Assembly: GCA_036480335.1 (NCBI GenBank)
Contig: JAZGGH010000086.1
Span: forward strand, 3,208-67,207
Source of the DNA: JAZGER01 sp036480335
Lineage (GTDB): Bacteria; Pseudomonadota; Gammaproteobacteria; DSM-19610
DNA: 64,000 nucleotides
Direction of reading: 5' to 3'
Each line of letters begins with the position of its first letter. The stretch's first letter is position 1. Of the stretch, positions 52,564 through 62,598 are shown piece after piece. The position numbers were made by a program, and so were the translations under genes. The notes beneath the pieces were generated by a model that worked only from the letters and a program-made list of their open reading frames with translations, was not told the origin of the DNA and made no database searches.

Positions 52564-53240
52564 GCCGATATGACGATCTACTGGCCGGTAAAGACAAAAT
52601 TATTCGCGTGCTGTGGAGCACATTGATCATTACTGCAGCCCTTGCAGCCTTGCTCGGTATTGGCTGGATGCAGTCACCCAAGAATATACGGGTCTATATA
52701 CCGCCCGATTTAAGCAACGGTGCTTCAATGTCTTTGGGTGAAATTAAAAAAGGCAACATCTATCTGTTTGCGCTAAAAATCTGGCAGCAATTAAATCGTT
52801 GGGATACTGATGGCAGTGTAGATTATGAAAAGAAGATCACTCAGTATAAAGACTACTTAACCCCAGCTTGCTATCAAGACAGACTCGACAGTATTTCAAT
52901 CAAGAGAAAAAAGCGCGAACTGAGCGGCCGTCAACGCACGATCGAGGAAATACCGGGTAGAGGATTCAGTAACAAACGGGTACAGGTAAATAATTTTAAT
53001 TCCTGGACGGTATCCCTTGATGTCCAACTTAAAGAAACCATGCTCGGTGAGACCATTAAGATTCGTCATGTCAACTACCCCATTCGGGTGGTGCGTTACA
53101 ACGTCGATCCGCAAAACAATATCTTTGGCCTGGCCATTGATTGCCTCGCAGACGCTCCGCGACGCATCAACCTGGACAGTCAAGACAAAGAAAACGAAGA
53201 AAACGAAGAAAAAACTGACGTAGAGAGTAATCCATCATGA
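52560..53240 (+). CDS. TraE-like ICE protein (PFL_4703 family, TIGR03746, DUF2895)
   Basis: 226 residues with one N-terminal membrane helix and a periplasmic domain starting NIRVYIPPDLSNGASMSLGEI; analogous to TraE/VirB8. Acidic tail (DKENEENEEKTDVE). ATGA overlap with the next gene. Confidence 0.87.
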   Translation: MSRYDDLLAGKDKIIRVLWSTLIITAALAALLGIGWMQSPKNIRVYIPPDLSNGASMSLGEIKKGNIYLFALKIWQQLNRWDTDGSVDYEKKITQYKDYLTPACYQDRLDSISIKRKKRELSGRQRTIEEIPGRGFSNKRVQVNNFNSWTVSLDVQLKETMLGETIKIRHVNYPIRVVRYNVDPQNNIFGLAIDCLADAPRRINLDSQDKENEENEEKTDVESNPS

Positions 53241-54085
53241 AAATGAAAACTGTATATACCCTGCTATTGACAATACTGATATTTTCCACCACCGCCTCGG
53301 CTGTTCAAACCATCAAATGGGATCGCTCAGTGATTCCGATTCAGTTGATTGTCGGTGTCGAGCGAATGGTCACGTTTGAAGGGCCGGCACAGGTAGGGCT
53401 GCCACCGGCGCTACTCAGTACCAATATCTTTCGGCAGTTGTTTGTCACAGACACCGCCTACTGGAAAGCATTGCAACCGTTTAACAATCAACGCATCAAG
53501 GTGCGTCTGGAAAACACCGGCCAGTATCTCTTGTTTGATGTCAGCGCCAAAACGGTCAGACAACCCACCGCCAGCGCCAGCGAACCGCTGAATATTATCG
53601 TGGCATCTACGTCATCAACAACGGCGCAGGGTATGGCACAAATACAATCCCCGACAACACCGCTGGCACCGCAACCGCAGGAAAAGGCCACCCTGTTTGA
53701 GGTGCTGCGGTATGCGGTACAAAATGATTATTCACCGGCACGGGTGATCACCGCCGTGCCCGGCGTCACGCAGATAGATATGCAGGGACTGCAGGAGTTA
53801 CGGCGGCATTATCGGCATCCTGATCACCGTTTTCTGAGCCTGATACCCATGCAAAGCTGGCGTGGCGCCGGCTGGTATGTGACATCCATCAAAGTCACCA
53901 ATACTGGCACAACAGACATCACAGTGGATCCCAGTCGCATGCAACAAAGTACCGTGAATACCAGTAACGGGGTCAAAAATAATTTTATTGCCACTGCCAT
54001 GGTGGTTCGACAAATATCCCCCCGCGCTAACACGCATTTATATGTGGTGACGGACAAACCCTTTTTCTCAGTCATTGGGCAGTAG
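53237..54085 (+). CDS. TraK-like ICE protein (PFL_4704 family, TIGR03749, DUF3438)
   Basis: 282 residues with a signal peptide and a beta-rich periplasmic domain (IQLIVGVERMVTFEGPAQVGLPP), a Thr/Pro-rich linker (about 120-145), and a C-terminal domain (SWRGAGWYVTSIKVTNTG). TraK/VirB9-like position in the operon. Confidence 0.87.
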   Translation: MKMKTVYTLLLTILIFSTTASAVQTIKWDRSVIPIQLIVGVERMVTFEGPAQVGLPPALLSTNIFRQLFVTDTAYWKALQPFNNQRIKVRLENTGQYLLFDVSAKTVRQPTASASEPLNIIVASTSSTTAQGMAQIQSPTTPLAPQPQEKATLFEVLRYAVQNDYSPARVITAVPGVTQIDMQGLQELRRHYRHPDHRFLSLIPMQSWRGAGWYVTSIKVTNTGTTDITVDPSRMQQSTVNTSNGVKNNFIATAMVVRQISPRANTHLYVVTDKPFFSVIGQ

Positions 54086-54091
54086 TTGACG

Positions 54092-55546
54092 ATGAATACC
54101 AATATTTTAGTCAAAATCATCACCGCCGGGATATTACTGGCCGCTGTCCTGCTGGGGGTTACGCAATGCGGCAGTCCCGATCCGGTCGAAGAGCAAACCA
54201 CCTACAACCCGATCGGCGGTGAAAACCTCGATCAAAAAACGCAGGCTGAATTAGGTATCGAGGCCGACACGCCGGAAGATACCCTGAAAACATTGATCGC
54301 CAATTCCCGTGCTCAAAAAGAACAAACCACCCTGGTTATTCAAGAAAATGCCGAAATCAAACGCGATAATCAGGCATTAAAAAACATGAAAGGCACGTTA
54401 ACCACCGATCTACAACAGTATCTCGACCAACAATCGGCGCAACAAAAACTGGAAACGCAGCGACTGCTGGATAATGCTCGGCTTGAAATGCAATCCATGC
54501 TCGATGATGTAGAACGATCACGCCGGACCTCGCAAAACGCATCAAAAACTGAAACCCGTTATGCCGACGGCGCCGCTCAGGACACCGATGGCACCGTCTG
54601 GTTTGGGCCGTTGGGCAGTGACAGCCCGGCCACAGTGTCAGCGCCAGGCCTGTTGAACCGATTAACAACCCCTCCAGGTTTTGCGAATCTGGCGAATACG
54701 CGCACCACGCGCACAGCATCACCGTCTCAACCCTACAACCAACAACCCATCATTAAAACCCAACCGACGGCTGTACAGGTGGCCGACTCAGTCGTCCCGG
54801 TCTATACCGTGGCTAAAAATTCGACACTGACAGGGGCGACGGCTTTTACCGCATTAATCGGGCGTGTGCCTGTTGGGCAAAACGTCACCGATCCCTACAG
54901 CTTCAAAGCCATTGTCGGTAAGGATAATTTGATTGCCAATGGCAAGGAAATCCCTGAACTGGCCTACGCCATTGTCAGTGGCAGCGCCATCGGCGACTGG
55001 ACGCTGGGCTGTGTGCGGGGCGATGTGACATCGATGACGTTTGTCTTTGAGGATGGTCGCATTCGCACACTCCCCCCACCTGTGGATATCAGCAAGGGCG
55101 GCTCTGTCACCAAAGGTACCAAAATTGGCGAGTTGAGCGATCAATACGGGAACCCGTGCGTGGTCGGTCAAAAAATCACCAATGCGGGCAGATACCTTGC
55201 CTCCCGTATTGCCGCGACCGCAGCCGGAGCCGCCGCGATTGCCGCCGCTGCCGCTGAAACAACCACCAGTGTCAGCAGTATCGGTGGACTGACCGGTGGT
55301 ACCTCCGTTGTCGATGGCAACAAGGGCCGCTTTGTGTTGAACGAAACGCTAGCCGGTGCTGCCACAGAAACCGCGCAATGGATACGGGATCGCCAGGCAC
55401 TGGAGTTTGATGCGATTTACATTCCCCCCGGCGCAAAACTTGCCATCAATGTCACAGAAGAACTCAAAATTGATTATGACTGGCATGGACGCATGACCCA
55501 TCACCCTGATTTTGCTTTTGGAGATAAATACCGTGACCTCGATTAA
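54092..55546 (+). CDS. TraB/VirB10-like ICE protein (PFL_4705 family, TIGR03752)
   Basis: 484 residues from ATG 54092 (a TTG two codons earlier follows the previous stop directly). One N-terminal helix, a coiled-coil stretch (about 75-135, rich in Q/E/K), a linker, and a VirB10-type beta-barrel domain (ALIGRVPVGQNVTDPYSFKAIVG). Spans the envelope. The Ala-rich AATAAGAAAIAAAAAE run (about 370-385) is the likely outer membrane helix. Confidence 0.88.
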   Translation: MNTNILVKIITAGILLAAVLLGVTQCGSPDPVEEQTTYNPIGGENLDQKTQAELGIEADTPEDTLKTLIANSRAQKEQTTLVIQENAEIKRDNQALKNMKGTLTTDLQQYLDQQSAQQKLETQRLLDNARLEMQSMLDDVERSRRTSQNASKTETRYADGAAQDTDGTVWFGPLGSDSPATVSAPGLLNRLTTPPGFANLANTRTTRTASPSQPYNQQPIIKTQPTAVQVADSVVPVYTVAKNSTLTGATAFTALIGRVPVGQNVTDPYSFKAIVGKDNLIANGKEIPELAYAIVSGSAIGDWTLGCVRGDVTSMTFVFEDGRIRTLPPPVDISKGGSVTKGTKIGELSDQYGNPCVVGQKITNAGRYLASRIAATAAGAAAIAAAAAETTTSVSSIGGLTGGTSVVDGNKGRFVLNETLAGAATETAQWIRDRQALEFDAIYIPPGAKLAINVTEELKIDYDWHGRMTHHPDFAFGDKYRDLD

Positions 55547-56276
55547 ATTGACTCAGTTAACTCAATTACCCGCAACGACATTACCTGCATTTCCAGTATT
55601 GTCGGCATCACCGTTGTTGATGGTGCTCATGCTATCCGCAACCTTATTACAAACAGCCTGTACGACCACGGCCTATTCTGACAGCCCAATTCCAGTGGGT
55701 GGCCCCACGATGGTAGAAATCTATCGGGATGCCACCCGGCATGGTCAACAAAGCCAGGCCGGGCCGTTGCCTGCATCCATCACGCCCGTGTCTGCTTCAC
55801 AGTCAAACTGCCAGGATCTATCGGCTTATGATGAGGGTGATGAGTATTCGGATATTGATGAAGGCTATGTTTTTAAAGAAACAATCGCCGCTGATCAAAA
55901 GCCCTTATGTGGCCCTGTATTTTCCGCCAATGCCGCCCATCAGCCGCCTGCAGCACCTGCGACCAAAGCAACGACTGATATAACAACTGACAAAACCTCA
56001 GTACCCACAGGCTCTGAAAGCACTGTCACAGCAACCACGGAAAAACCCACTAACAAACCTGTAGCTCAGTCGCTGTATGCACCGTATACACGCACACAGA
56101 TAAATGAACTTGAATCGTTGTTTCCAAGGCTGCCCAACCCGGATATCGCTATTTATATGTACCCCCACCTGTCAACACGCAATGAAGTGCCTGTGCCGGG
56201 TTACACCACTGTCATCCCCCTGTATGAGCGTGTGCAATATGCCTTGCCCGGCGAGCCACAGGCTGTGAAAAAATAG
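55533..56276 (+). CDS. TraV-like transfer lipoprotein (TIGR03751)
   Basis: 247 residues from GTG 55533 (GGAG 9-10 bases upstream), overlapping the previous gene. A long signal ends in lipobox LQTAC. GGPTMVEIYRDATRHGQ is the recognisable part, then a Thr/Pro-rich linker and RLPNPDIAIYMYPHLSTRNEVPVPGYTT. Probable outer membrane VirB7-like element. Confidence 0.86.
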   Translation: MTSIKLTQLTQLPATTLPAFPVLSASPLLMVLMLSATLLQTACTTTAYSDSPIPVGGPTMVEIYRDATRHGQQSQAGPLPASITPVSASQSNCQDLSAYDEGDEYSDIDEGYVFKETIAADQKPLCGPVFSANAAHQPPAAPATKATTDITTDKTSVPTGSESTVTATTEKPTNKPVAQSLYAPYTRTQINELESLFPRLPNPDIAIYMYPHLSTRNEVPVPGYTTVIPLYERVQYALPGEPQAVKK

Positions 56277-56289
56277 AGGGGAATGCACC

Positions 56290-59274
56290 GTGTCCTCCGT
56301 TGTTCATGCATTGAAACAGGCTTTTCGTGTATCTCGCGAATCTCGTGCACCACTTACGCCGCCGGATAAATCTTCCGCGCCGTCTGAAAAGACGGCGGCG
56401 GACAATCAACACACAAAAAACACAAAAAAAATACCGATGAAAAAAAATAAAAATATGCGCCCTAAACAACAGAAAATCAATGAAGATGATCAGAACAATG
56501 GATCAAAACCCGTTGTTCGCCCCGTCGTTCGCAAAGGTGTGAGCAGTAAAGACAGCGATGCATTGTACAAACAACCTCCCTCATTTGTGGACCATCTACC
56601 CTGGGTTGAGGGGCTTGAAGCGGATAATGCGATATTGCTGCAAGATAATCGCTCAGTCGCCGCCGTGTTTGAAATCACGCCCAAAGGAACGGAAGGACGA
56701 ACGGAAGATTTTTTAACCGATGTGCGTGACGCGGTAGTGGACGCACTGCAGGATACGTTTGATGAGCATGACACCTCCCCCTGGGTCATGCAAACGTACA
56801 CCTTCAACGAATTGGATCTGGAGCCGTTCATGGATGGGCTTGAAGCCTATGTCGACCCCGCGATCGCCCAAACTGAATTTACCCAGGAATATATGCGCGT
56901 CATGCGACAACATATCGAGGGGATCTGCAAACCACAGGGTTTGTTTTTTGATAAGGAGGTCACGCATACCCCCTGGTCTGGCCAACGATTACGCAATTAT
57001 CTGGTGGTTTATCGGCTCTATGGCAATAACTATAAATTTGAAGGGCATGAAGAAGATGCCACACCGCTGAGCCTGCTGAATGAATCCTGTGAGAAACTCT
57101 TTAATACACTGGGTTCGATGGGGATTGGTCATCGACGCCTGTCACCGCGTGAATTTCACGACTGGATGACCCAGTGGTTCAATGCCTATACCAGCGATAC
57201 GGAGGATCCAGATAATCCCATCGCTTTTTCAAAGAGCCTGCGAGTTGATGAAGATGAGGCACTGCCGTTCGGTAATCAGTTTGCCGAATCGCTGTTTTAT
57301 TCGATGCCGCGCTCAGATCATGACAACCAGGCCTGGTGGTTCGATGCCACCGCGACACGCTGTATCAGTATTGATGGGATAAAAAAACGCCCAACCATTG
57401 GACATATTACCGGAGAAACGCGTCACGGCGATGCCATCAATACGTTAATGGATCAGTTGCCTGAAGGCAGTATGATGACATCAACCGTGGTTTTTGTTCC
57501 TCAGGATGCGGTTGAAATACACATCGAGCAAGTCGCTAAATCGGCAATTGGCGATTCATCGGATGCTGAACGCACCAAAAAAGACTGTGAGATTGCAAAG
57601 GAGATCATTGGGGATCGGCATAAACTTTACCGGGCAAATTATGCCTGTTATGTGCGCGCAAGAGATATCAAAACACTCAACAGACGGACCAACCTGGCAA
57701 GATCCATATTGCTCGGACACGGTTTTCGGGCGATTGCTATCCAGCATGATATTAAAGCGCTGGATAATTACCTGCTCAACCTGCCGATGAAATACGATCC
57801 TGACAAGGATCGCGCCAATGCCTGGCGACAGGCTCAATTGACCTGGGTTCAACATATAGCGAATCTGTCGCCCTTTTTTGGGCGGTCGGTCGGCACAGGT
57901 AATCCAGGTATTGTGCAGTTCAATCGCGGTGGCGAACCGTTCACCGCCGATCCGCTGAATAAAAAAGACCGCAAGAAAAATGCGCATCTGTTAATTCTTG
58001 GGCCGACCGGCTCCGGTAAGAGTGTCTCTTTATCGGGTATGTTGACCAATACACTGGCGGTACATCGTCCGCGTATGTTCATTATTGAAGCAGGCAACAG
58101 CTTTGGCTTAATCGCGCAATGGTATGAATCCCTGGGACTGACGGTGAACCGGGTGTCGCTCAAACCGGGACAAAGGACAACGTTACCCACTTTTGCGGAT
58201 GCGAAATACATTGAGGATGCATCAACGGATAACGATTCACTAGAGCAGTCTCTCAATAACGATGTGTTTGGTGTTGATGAAGACAGTGACGTAGATGATG
58301 AAAGTGTCGAACGCGATATTCTGGGTGAAATGGAAGTCATTGCCACACTGATGATCACCGGCGGCGAGCAGAAAGAAATGGATAGAATGCTGCGCGCTGA
58401 CAAGCATATTATCCGTAAAGCCATTTTATTAGCGGCACGCCATACAAAAGAACAGGGCATTGAAACACTCACAGAACATGTGCGTGATGCCCTTTATGAA
58501 ATATCTGAAGACCCTGTCCGGACCAGCGCTGCTCGCCAGCGTATTCGTGAAATGGGCGATTCCATGGGGCTTTTTTGTGATGGTTTTGCCGGCGAGGTGT
58601 TTAACTCACCCGGCAAGGTCTGGCCAGAAGCCGATGTCACCCTGATTGACCTGGGGCATTTTGTCCGGGACGGTTACGAAGCGCACATGGCGATCTCTGT
58701 GATCAGTCTGTTGAATATGATCAATAACATTGCGGAACGCGATCAATACAAGGGCCGTGAAATCGTGGTCACCATTGATGAAGCGCATCTGATTACCACA
58801 AGCCCTCTACTCTCACCGTTTCTGGTTAAGATCGCAAAGATGTGGCGCAAACTCGGTGCCTGGCTGTGGCTTGCCACCCAGGATATGGACGACTTTCCCG
58901 ACAATGCAGGCAAATTGCTGAACTTGATCGAGTGGTGGATGTGTCTGGTGATGGAAAAAAGTGAGATTGGAAAGCTTGAAGTCTTTAAAGAGCTGACGCC
59001 TGAAGAACATCAAATGCTGTTATCCATGGAAAAAGCGGATCGCCAGTACACAGAAGGTGTCCTGATGGCAAAAAGCATGAATAGCCTGTTTCGCTGTGTC
59101 CCACCCTCGTTAATCCTTGCATTATCGATGACCGAAAAACATGAGAAAGTCGAGCGTGCCACCCTCATGCGTGAGCTCGGTGTGGATGAAGTGGCTGCGG
59201 CCAAACAAATGGCCATCGATATTGATACGGCACGCGGTATCAAGCAAAAAACAGGGGGTAATCATGAACATTAA
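56290..59274 (+). CDS. traC: Conjugative transfer ATPase TraC (VirB4-like, PFL_4706 family)
   Basis: 994 residues from GTG 56290 (AGGGG upstream). A basic 70-residue lead, then the TraC domain (PSFVDHLPWVEGLEADNAILLQ), Walker A GPTGSGKS (about 571-578) and Walker B IVVTIDEAH (about 830). An acidic insert (NDVFGVDEDSDVDDESVE, about 658-675) lies in the ATPase. It drives pilus assembly and substrate transfer. Confidence 0.95.
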   Translation: MSSVVHALKQAFRVSRESRAPLTPPDKSSAPSEKTAADNQHTKNTKKIPMKKNKNMRPKQQKINEDDQNNGSKPVVRPVVRKGVSSKDSDALYKQPPSFVDHLPWVEGLEADNAILLQDNRSVAAVFEITPKGTEGRTEDFLTDVRDAVVDALQDTFDEHDTSPWVMQTYTFNELDLEPFMDGLEAYVDPAIAQTEFTQEYMRVMRQHIEGICKPQGLFFDKEVTHTPWSGQRLRNYLVVYRLYGNNYKFEGHEEDATPLSLLNESCEKLFNTLGSMGIGHRRLSPREFHDWMTQWFNAYTSDTEDPDNPIAFSKSLRVDEDEALPFGNQFAESLFYSMPRSDHDNQAWWFDATATRCISIDGIKKRPTIGHITGETRHGDAINTLMDQLPEGSMMTSTVVFVPQDAVEIHIEQVAKSAIGDSSDAERTKKDCEIAKEIIGDRHKLYRANYACYVRARDIKTLNRRTNLARSILLGHGFRAIAIQHDIKALDNYLLNLPMKYDPDKDRANAWRQAQLTWVQHIANLSPFFGRSVGTGNPGIVQFNRGGEPFTADPLNKKDRKKNAHLLILGPTGSGKSVSLSGMLTNTLAVHRPRMFIIEAGNSFGLIAQWYESLGLTVNRVSLKPGQRTTLPTFADAKYIEDASTDNDSLEQSLNNDVFGVDEDSDVDDESVERDILGEMEVIATLMITGGEQKEMDRMLRADKHIIRKAILLAARHTKEQGIETLTEHVRDALYEISEDPVRTSAARQRIREMGDSMGLFCDGFAGEVFNSPGKVWPEADVTLIDLGHFVRDGYEAHMAISVISLLNMINNIAERDQYKGREIVVTIDEAHLITTSPLLSPFLVKIAKMWRKLGAWLWLATQDMDDFPDNAGKLLNLIEWWMCLVMEKSEIGKLEVFKELTPEEHQMLLSMEKADRQYTEGVLMAKSMNSLFRCVPPSLILALSMTEKHEKVERATLMRELGVDEVAAAKQMAIDIDTARGIKQKTGGNHEH

Positions 59275-59695
59275 CACGCTTGTTCGGCTTTTATTCGCTG
59301 CATGCCTTGTACTGAGCATGACGATAACCCACGCGCAGACACTGCACGTTGATGTGTTTACCACCCATGCTTTACCGGTCACGCGCAGTCAGTCCGTCAC
59401 GGCCAACGTCTATTTTCTGGATGAACCGGCGCGATTGATTGCTCAGCTTGAGAAAGACCTGCCAAACACACTGGAAGAGGCAAAAGCCATTGCGCTTGAT
59501 CGCATTAATCGCCAAAACCAGCGCTGGGTAAAACAAATGAACAAACACTATAAAGGCGTGATTAGCGCCTGGTCCAGTCATGTGGCGTATTTACCCGCCA
59601 TTGTCATCAATGACCAATACGTGATTTATGGGGTGTATGACATTGATCAGGCACTGTCGATCTATCAGGACAGTATTGACGAGGCACGGCCATGA
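59264..59695 (+). CDS. TrbC/TraW-like ICE protein (PFL_4709 family, TIGR03757)
   Basis: 143 residues from ATG 59264 (GGGGG 6-7 bases upstream); the open frame before it lies inside traC. Signal peptide, LHVDVFTTHALPVT and PAIVINDQYVIYGVYDIDQALSIY match this DUF1525-like family. Periplasmic. Confidence 0.87.
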   Translation: MNINTLVRLLFAACLVLSMTITHAQTLHVDVFTTHALPVTRSQSVTANVYFLDEPARLIAQLEKDLPNTLEEAKAIALDRINRQNQRWVKQMNKHYKGVISAWSSHVAYLPAIVINDQYVIYGVYDIDQALSIYQDSIDEARP

Positions 59696-60765
59696 AAGCG
59701 ATAAATCCTATATTGGTGAGTTTATTGTTGCTGGGAAGCCTGCAGGCTCAGGGTGCAATTGATGAAGACCTGACAGCCGTCTTCACAGAAAACACCGACT
59801 CTACCGAAGGGTCAACCGAGACAACTGGCAATGGGGATCTGACCGCCACCTTTACTGACACCCTCTCCGATGGCAATGAAACAACCGACAGCGCCAGGAT
59901 ACTGGAGTTATCAGCAAACGTGTCCTGCATGGCCTGGGCACCGATGGGTGCTTGTGTCTGGATCACCTGTACGTATGCCGGCTGCGATATTGACTACAGC
60001 GTTAAAATCAAACACTACACACCCGATGCGGTCGTCACCGCCTATCCGACCACCGGTGAAAGCCCCTGGGAGGAAACCCAGGGGTATTCGGAGGCAAATG
60101 ACGCATCGGTAAGCGGGGGATCAAATAAAGAAGGCACGATGATCAGCAGAACCACACTGGTGTACAAGAATGTAGATGTCATCGGCAGTCCCGGTGTTGC
60201 CTGGATTGAGGCCCTATCCTCCAATGAGTATATCTGCGACCCGATCACCACCCCGTTCTTTCCTTATATGCTCAGCACACTGGATCCCGTCTGGCGCATT
60301 CCAACCATTGAAATCCCCTGGACCCTCTTGAATATTTTTCGCTATGTGAATCTGGATCTGTCGAGCTGGGGGGGTGTCTATCCGCGCATCGGATTTTCCA
60401 ATCAGGGTCATGACTACAAAAATGGGGCGCTGGCAGCCCAACGCGCCGCTGATATTACGACCCGTGATACACAACCGCATCTGTATATTCCGATGACCGA
60501 AGATCCCAATCCGCAGTTTGGCCAGTGGCCACCCGGTGAGGTGATTGAAGGCGATGAAACCACCCACAAATGGCAGCAGTTGATTCCCGAAGCTGAGGCA
60601 GATACTTGCCGCGTTTTTCCCGATATCAATGATCATGGCGAGGCACAAGATCCCTTTGCATCACGCATGAACCAGGTCGCAGGCTACGCCTACAACTTAT
60701 GGCGACCCTATCATTGCTGTGAGAAAAAAGGTGCTGTGCTGCTGTACCACACAGAAGAGCAATGA
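59692..60765 (+). CDS. TraU-like ICE protein (PFL_4710 family, TIGR03756)
   Basis: 357 residues with a signal peptide, an unusual acidic Thr-rich lead (about 25-65), then VSCMAWAPMGACVWITCTYAGCDIDYSVKIKHY and a Cys-rich end (YHCCEKKGAVLLY). TraU analogue in these systems. ATGA overlap with the previous gene. Confidence 0.88.
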   Translation: MKAINPILVSLLLLGSLQAQGAIDEDLTAVFTENTDSTEGSTETTGNGDLTATFTDTLSDGNETTDSARILELSANVSCMAWAPMGACVWITCTYAGCDIDYSVKIKHYTPDAVVTAYPTTGESPWEETQGYSEANDASVSGGSNKEGTMISRTTLVYKNVDVIGSPGVAWIEALSSNEYICDPITTPFFPYMLSTLDPVWRIPTIEIPWTLLNIFRYVNLDLSSWGGVYPRIGFSNQGHDYKNGALAAQRAADITTRDTQPHLYIPMTEDPNPQFGQWPPGEVIEGDETTHKWQQLIPEAEADTCRVFPDINDHGEAQDPFASRMNQVAGYAYNLWRPYHCCEKKGAVLLYHTEEQ

Positions 60766-60777
60766 GAGTGACACGAG

Positions 60778-62127
60778 ATGAATAAAACAACCAAAACAAA
60801 TAATTGCATGAAAAATAGCATGAAAAAAATCCTGGAAACATTATGGCTTGTGCTCATCGTATCTACCGGCATGGTATCCACTGCCCACAGTGCAGATGAT
60901 GAGTTTTTTTACGCACTCGGGGGCGGTGCACCGCTCAGCCTGGGATCAACGAACCGCAATGCCATCGGTATCAGCGGGGGTATATCCTGGAATGCCGATT
61001 TAATGTGCGGCAATTTTGATATCAATGCCACCATCCGCAGCCAGATTAATGGGGCGCTGGAGGATGTGTGGACCATGGTTGAAAATGAAATCTCCGGTGT
61101 GATTGCCAGCTGGCCGGCATTGTTGCTCCAGCGTCTGGATCCGGTGCTGTATGACCAGCTCCAAAATGGGGTATTGCAAGCCTCGGAAACCTTTAATCTG
61201 GCAAAGGTCAATTGCGAGGACATTGTCAATAAGATCAGCAAATCATCGGAGAATGATGGCTGGGCCAGTATGGCGCAATCGGAATACTGGGTTGGGGAAT
61301 CCAATACAGCGGATCCTGAAATTGTGGAAACCGAGAAAAATGCTGAAACGGATGGCCGTAATAACGGCGTCACCTGGATTGGGGGCGCTAAGGCTGGTGG
61401 TGCCGGTCAGCCACCAATCAAACTGCACGAAGAGACCAGTATGGCGGGTTACAACCTGTTGCTGCGCCGCAATGCGGATGATACAAGCAATGTGACACCA
61501 GCCGCCTGTACGGGCGCACCCGTGTGTGAAACCTGGGCATCCCCTGCACAGGCCGCCGAGTGGGTGACGGATGTGATTGGCGATAAAGAGATACGCACGT
61601 GTGACAACTGCGACAAACTCAAAGCCAGAATCGGCATGGGCATTCATCGCAAGGTCGAGGATGAAAAAGTGCTCATTCAAGCCGGTCTGGTTGATCTGGT
61701 CAATGGCACTACCCCCATGATCCCTGCTGCACTTGACAATGTGCGGGGCGGATCGGGGTTTCCAGTGACGCGCCAGCTCATAGAAGCCATCCGTGAAGAA
61801 GACAACCCGGCCGGCATTGTTGACCGACTGTCCGCAGAACTGGCGGTCAGCCGCACTATGGATCGAGCGCTGATGGCGCGCCGCATCCTGCTGGCCGGCA
61901 TGAAAGACTCGGATGTCGCCAATAACGATAACGCCATCAAACCCCTGCTCGAAGCCGTCAATGAACTCAATGACGAGATACAAAATGCTGTCTTTGAGAT
62001 TGATGTGCGTACAAAAATCACCTCCAATACCGCCGTACAGCTTCTGCGCCGGGCGCGCATGCGCGAAGCGGTGCCGGTGATTGAACAACCGGCGCCACAG
62101 ACCATTCGTGATGGTGCGACACCCTGA
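60778..62127 (+). CDS. TraN/TraH-region ICE protein (PFL_4711 family, TIGR03755)
   Basis: 449 residues with a signal peptide and GISWNADLMCGNFDINATIRSQINGAL; four Cys in a CDNCDKL/CTGAPVC region suggest disulfides. A conserved partner of the TraU-like protein, outside the inner membrane. It shares its last base with the start of the next gene. Confidence 0.88.
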   Translation: MNKTTKTNNCMKNSMKKILETLWLVLIVSTGMVSTAHSADDEFFYALGGGAPLSLGSTNRNAIGISGGISWNADLMCGNFDINATIRSQINGALEDVWTMVENEISGVIASWPALLLQRLDPVLYDQLQNGVLQASETFNLAKVNCEDIVNKISKSSENDGWASMAQSEYWVGESNTADPEIVETEKNAETDGRNNGVTWIGGAKAGGAGQPPIKLHEETSMAGYNLLLRRNADDTSNVTPAACTGAPVCETWASPAQAAEWVTDVIGDKEIRTCDNCDKLKARIGMGIHRKVEDEKVLIQAGLVDLVNGTTPMIPAALDNVRGGSGFPVTRQLIEAIREEDNPAGIVDRLSAELAVSRTMDRALMARRILLAGMKDSDVANNDNAIKPLLEAVNELNDEIQNAVFEIDVRTKITSNTAVQLLRRARMREAVPVIEQPAPQTIRDGATP

Positions 62128-62516
62128 TGGCGACAGACAAACGCCATCCATCCCTGACACGGCGTTTGGGGAAAAATCTGGGTAAAGGGCTAGTCTTTAT
62201 GGTCGCCCTCGTTGCTCTGATGGCACTGCTGATGTTTTTTGTCTTCCCCAATCAACAGGGTATCGCCGATGCCCGGCAGTCACTGGACAGTATCAGTGTC
62301 TGGTTGTCTGGCTTGCGGCTGGGTTTGATTGCCCTGCTCTGGTGGTTCTGGGATACGCTTTTTGGCTGGTATTTTAATGATCAGGAAAGCGCCTCCCAGG
62401 TTGAAGCGCTGGCCACCATCAAAACCCAACGCCATACCCTCTGCGGCCTGTTGCTGGCCATTGAAATCATCCTGGTACAGAACGTGTTCGCCACCGTCTG
62501 GGGCTGGATACAGTAA
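62127..62516 (+). CDS. Small ICE membrane protein of unknown function
   Basis: 129 residues with three helices (FMVALVALMALLMFFVF, LGLIALLWWFWDTLFGWY, LCGLLLAIEIILVQNVF). In related elements a small membrane protein occupies this slot between the PFL_4711-type and TraG genes. No ribosome site of its own; the ATG overlaps the previous TGA. Confidence 0.75.
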   Translation: MATDKRHPSLTRRLGKNLGKGLVFMVALVALMALLMFFVFPNQQGIADARQSLDSISVWLSGLRLGLIALLWWFWDTLFGWYFNDQESASQVEALATIKTQRHTLCGLLLAIEIILVQNVFATVWGWIQ

Positions 62517-62598
62517 GCAAAAAACACGAATCACGAATCACTGAAATATTGACACACCAAAAAAGACAAAAAGATGAAGAATCGAGGGGTTATAAAAC